From Thermoplasmata archaeon (GTDB taxonomy: Archaea; Thermoplasmatota; Thermoplasmata; Halarchaeoplasmatales; Halarchaeoplasmataceae), in contig JAFDTZ010000125.1 of the NCBI GenBank assembly GCA_019594305.1, positions 1-5,871 of the forward strand: a stretch of 5,871 bases of DNA. Reading direction: 5' to 3'. The stretch's first letter is position 1, and each line of letters begins with the position of its first letter. Positions 5,385 through 5,871 of this stretch are shown here, piece by piece. The position numbers were made by a program, and so were the translations under genes. The notes under the pieces were generated by a model. That model had not been told where the DNA came from and did not search any database. It saw only the letters and a list, made by a program, of their open reading frames with translations.

Positions 5385-5871
5385 AATAGCAACGAGTAAT
5401 AGTTGGGGTTGGGATGGAAGATGGGGATTCAATCAAGCAATGTATGATGCTATTAAAGCCCACCAGGAAGAAGATATCCTATTCATAGCTGCAGCAGGAA
5501 ATGTTGGGTCGAATAACGACATCGAACCCGATTATCCTTCAAGCTACAATCTTACCAATATTATTTCCGTTGCTGCTTCTGATCAAAATGATCATATAAC
5601 AGCTTTTTCTAATTATGGCCCAAACACAGTACATCTTGCGGCACCTGGTGTAGATATTTACAGTACAGTATTAGACAACAACTACGACTACGCCCATGGG
5701 ACATCAATGGCTGCCCCACATGTTTCGGGACTCGCCGCATTGATATGGTCTGCTAACAATAGTATGGGTATGATAGAACTAAAAAATGCCATTCTTTCTC
5801 ATGTCGAGCAAGTACCTTCTCTCGAAGATATGTTAATCACCGGTGGGAGGATGGATGCAAACAGGTCCGTG
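5383..5871 (+). pseudogene. Subtilisin-family (S8) serine peptidase, 5'-truncated fragment, runs off window end
   Basis: The frame reads 163 residues of the C-terminal half of an S8 catalytic domain. Visible motifs are TSNSWG (from 5392), the oxyanion-hole block AAAGN with Asn at 5500-5502, SVAASD, FSNYGP, LAAPGVDIYST, and the active-site block HGTSMAAPHVSG with Ser at 5704-5706. It closes with ITGGRMDANRSV, near the usual end of the domain. The catalytic Asp and the HGTHVAG-type His segment should lie roughly 60-130 residues upstream, but that space is occupied by mntA on the other strand. They were not found anywhere in 4055-5380. The frame stays open antisense to much of mntA, with an ATG at 5350, but that part has no protease similarity. 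As it stands it cannot form an active peptidase. It is either a gene broken by recombination or one side of an assembly join. Confidence 0.85.

Noticed and set aside
5385..5432. Sixteen-residue N-terminal extension of MntA starting at 5432
   Set aside because: It is the antisense of the conserved SNSWG segment of the protease, and family members start near the chosen Met at 5384.

Overview
The window reads as archaeal DNA, most likely from a euryarchaeal or Thermoplasmata-like lineage known mainly from metagenomes. This is an inference from three things. A BRE/TATA-type promoter sits in front of the first gene, followed by a strong Shine-Dalgarno sequence. The main product is a giant secreted protein with a NosD-type parallel beta-helix and the C-terminal GNYWSDY...GDGIGDIPY signature, which is common in archaeal surface proteins. 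The 3' end of a serine-type tRNA lacks an encoded CCA and is followed by a bare poly-T tract. No taxonomic marker gene is present, so the assignment is soft.

Layout: (1) Positions 1-76 hold a compact control region: a TATA element, a perfect 18-bp palindrome placed where transcription should start, and a Shine-Dalgarno sequence. (2) Positions 77-4054 (+) encode a 1325-residue exported protein. It has a signal peptide, an alpha-helical N-terminal region, the start of a beta-helix, a BNR/Asp-box beta-propeller that appears to be nested inside the helix, a second long beta-helix with six coils of exactly 23 residues, and the NosD-type C-terminus. Base composition changes sharply along the gene. 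(3) Positions 4055-4746 hold no convincing gene. They contain hairpins, a Met-less open frame that may be decayed coding sequence, a 20-nt remnant of a tRNA 3' end with its own poly-T terminator, T-tracts facing the other way, and further inverted repeats. (4) Positions 4747-5384 (-) are a two-gene operon: mntA (minimal nucleotidyltransferase antitoxin) then hepT (HEPN ribonuclease toxin), coupled by an ATGA overlap. (5) Positions about 5383-5871 (+) are the C-terminal half of a subtilisin-family (S8) catalytic domain, without its Asp and His catalytic segments, running off the window end.

How they work together: the big protein is probably a cell-surface or secreted binding or carbohydrate-active protein under its own repressor or activator. 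The mntA-hepT pair is a self-contained toxin-antitoxin unit. The tRNA scar and the truncated protease both point to past integration or recombination in the right half of the window. A plausible but unproven reading is that 4497-4516 is an attR-type scar with the integrated DNA to its left. The breakpoint at about 5380, where mntA begins inside the protease frame, is either a real insertion or deletion junction or an assembly chimera.
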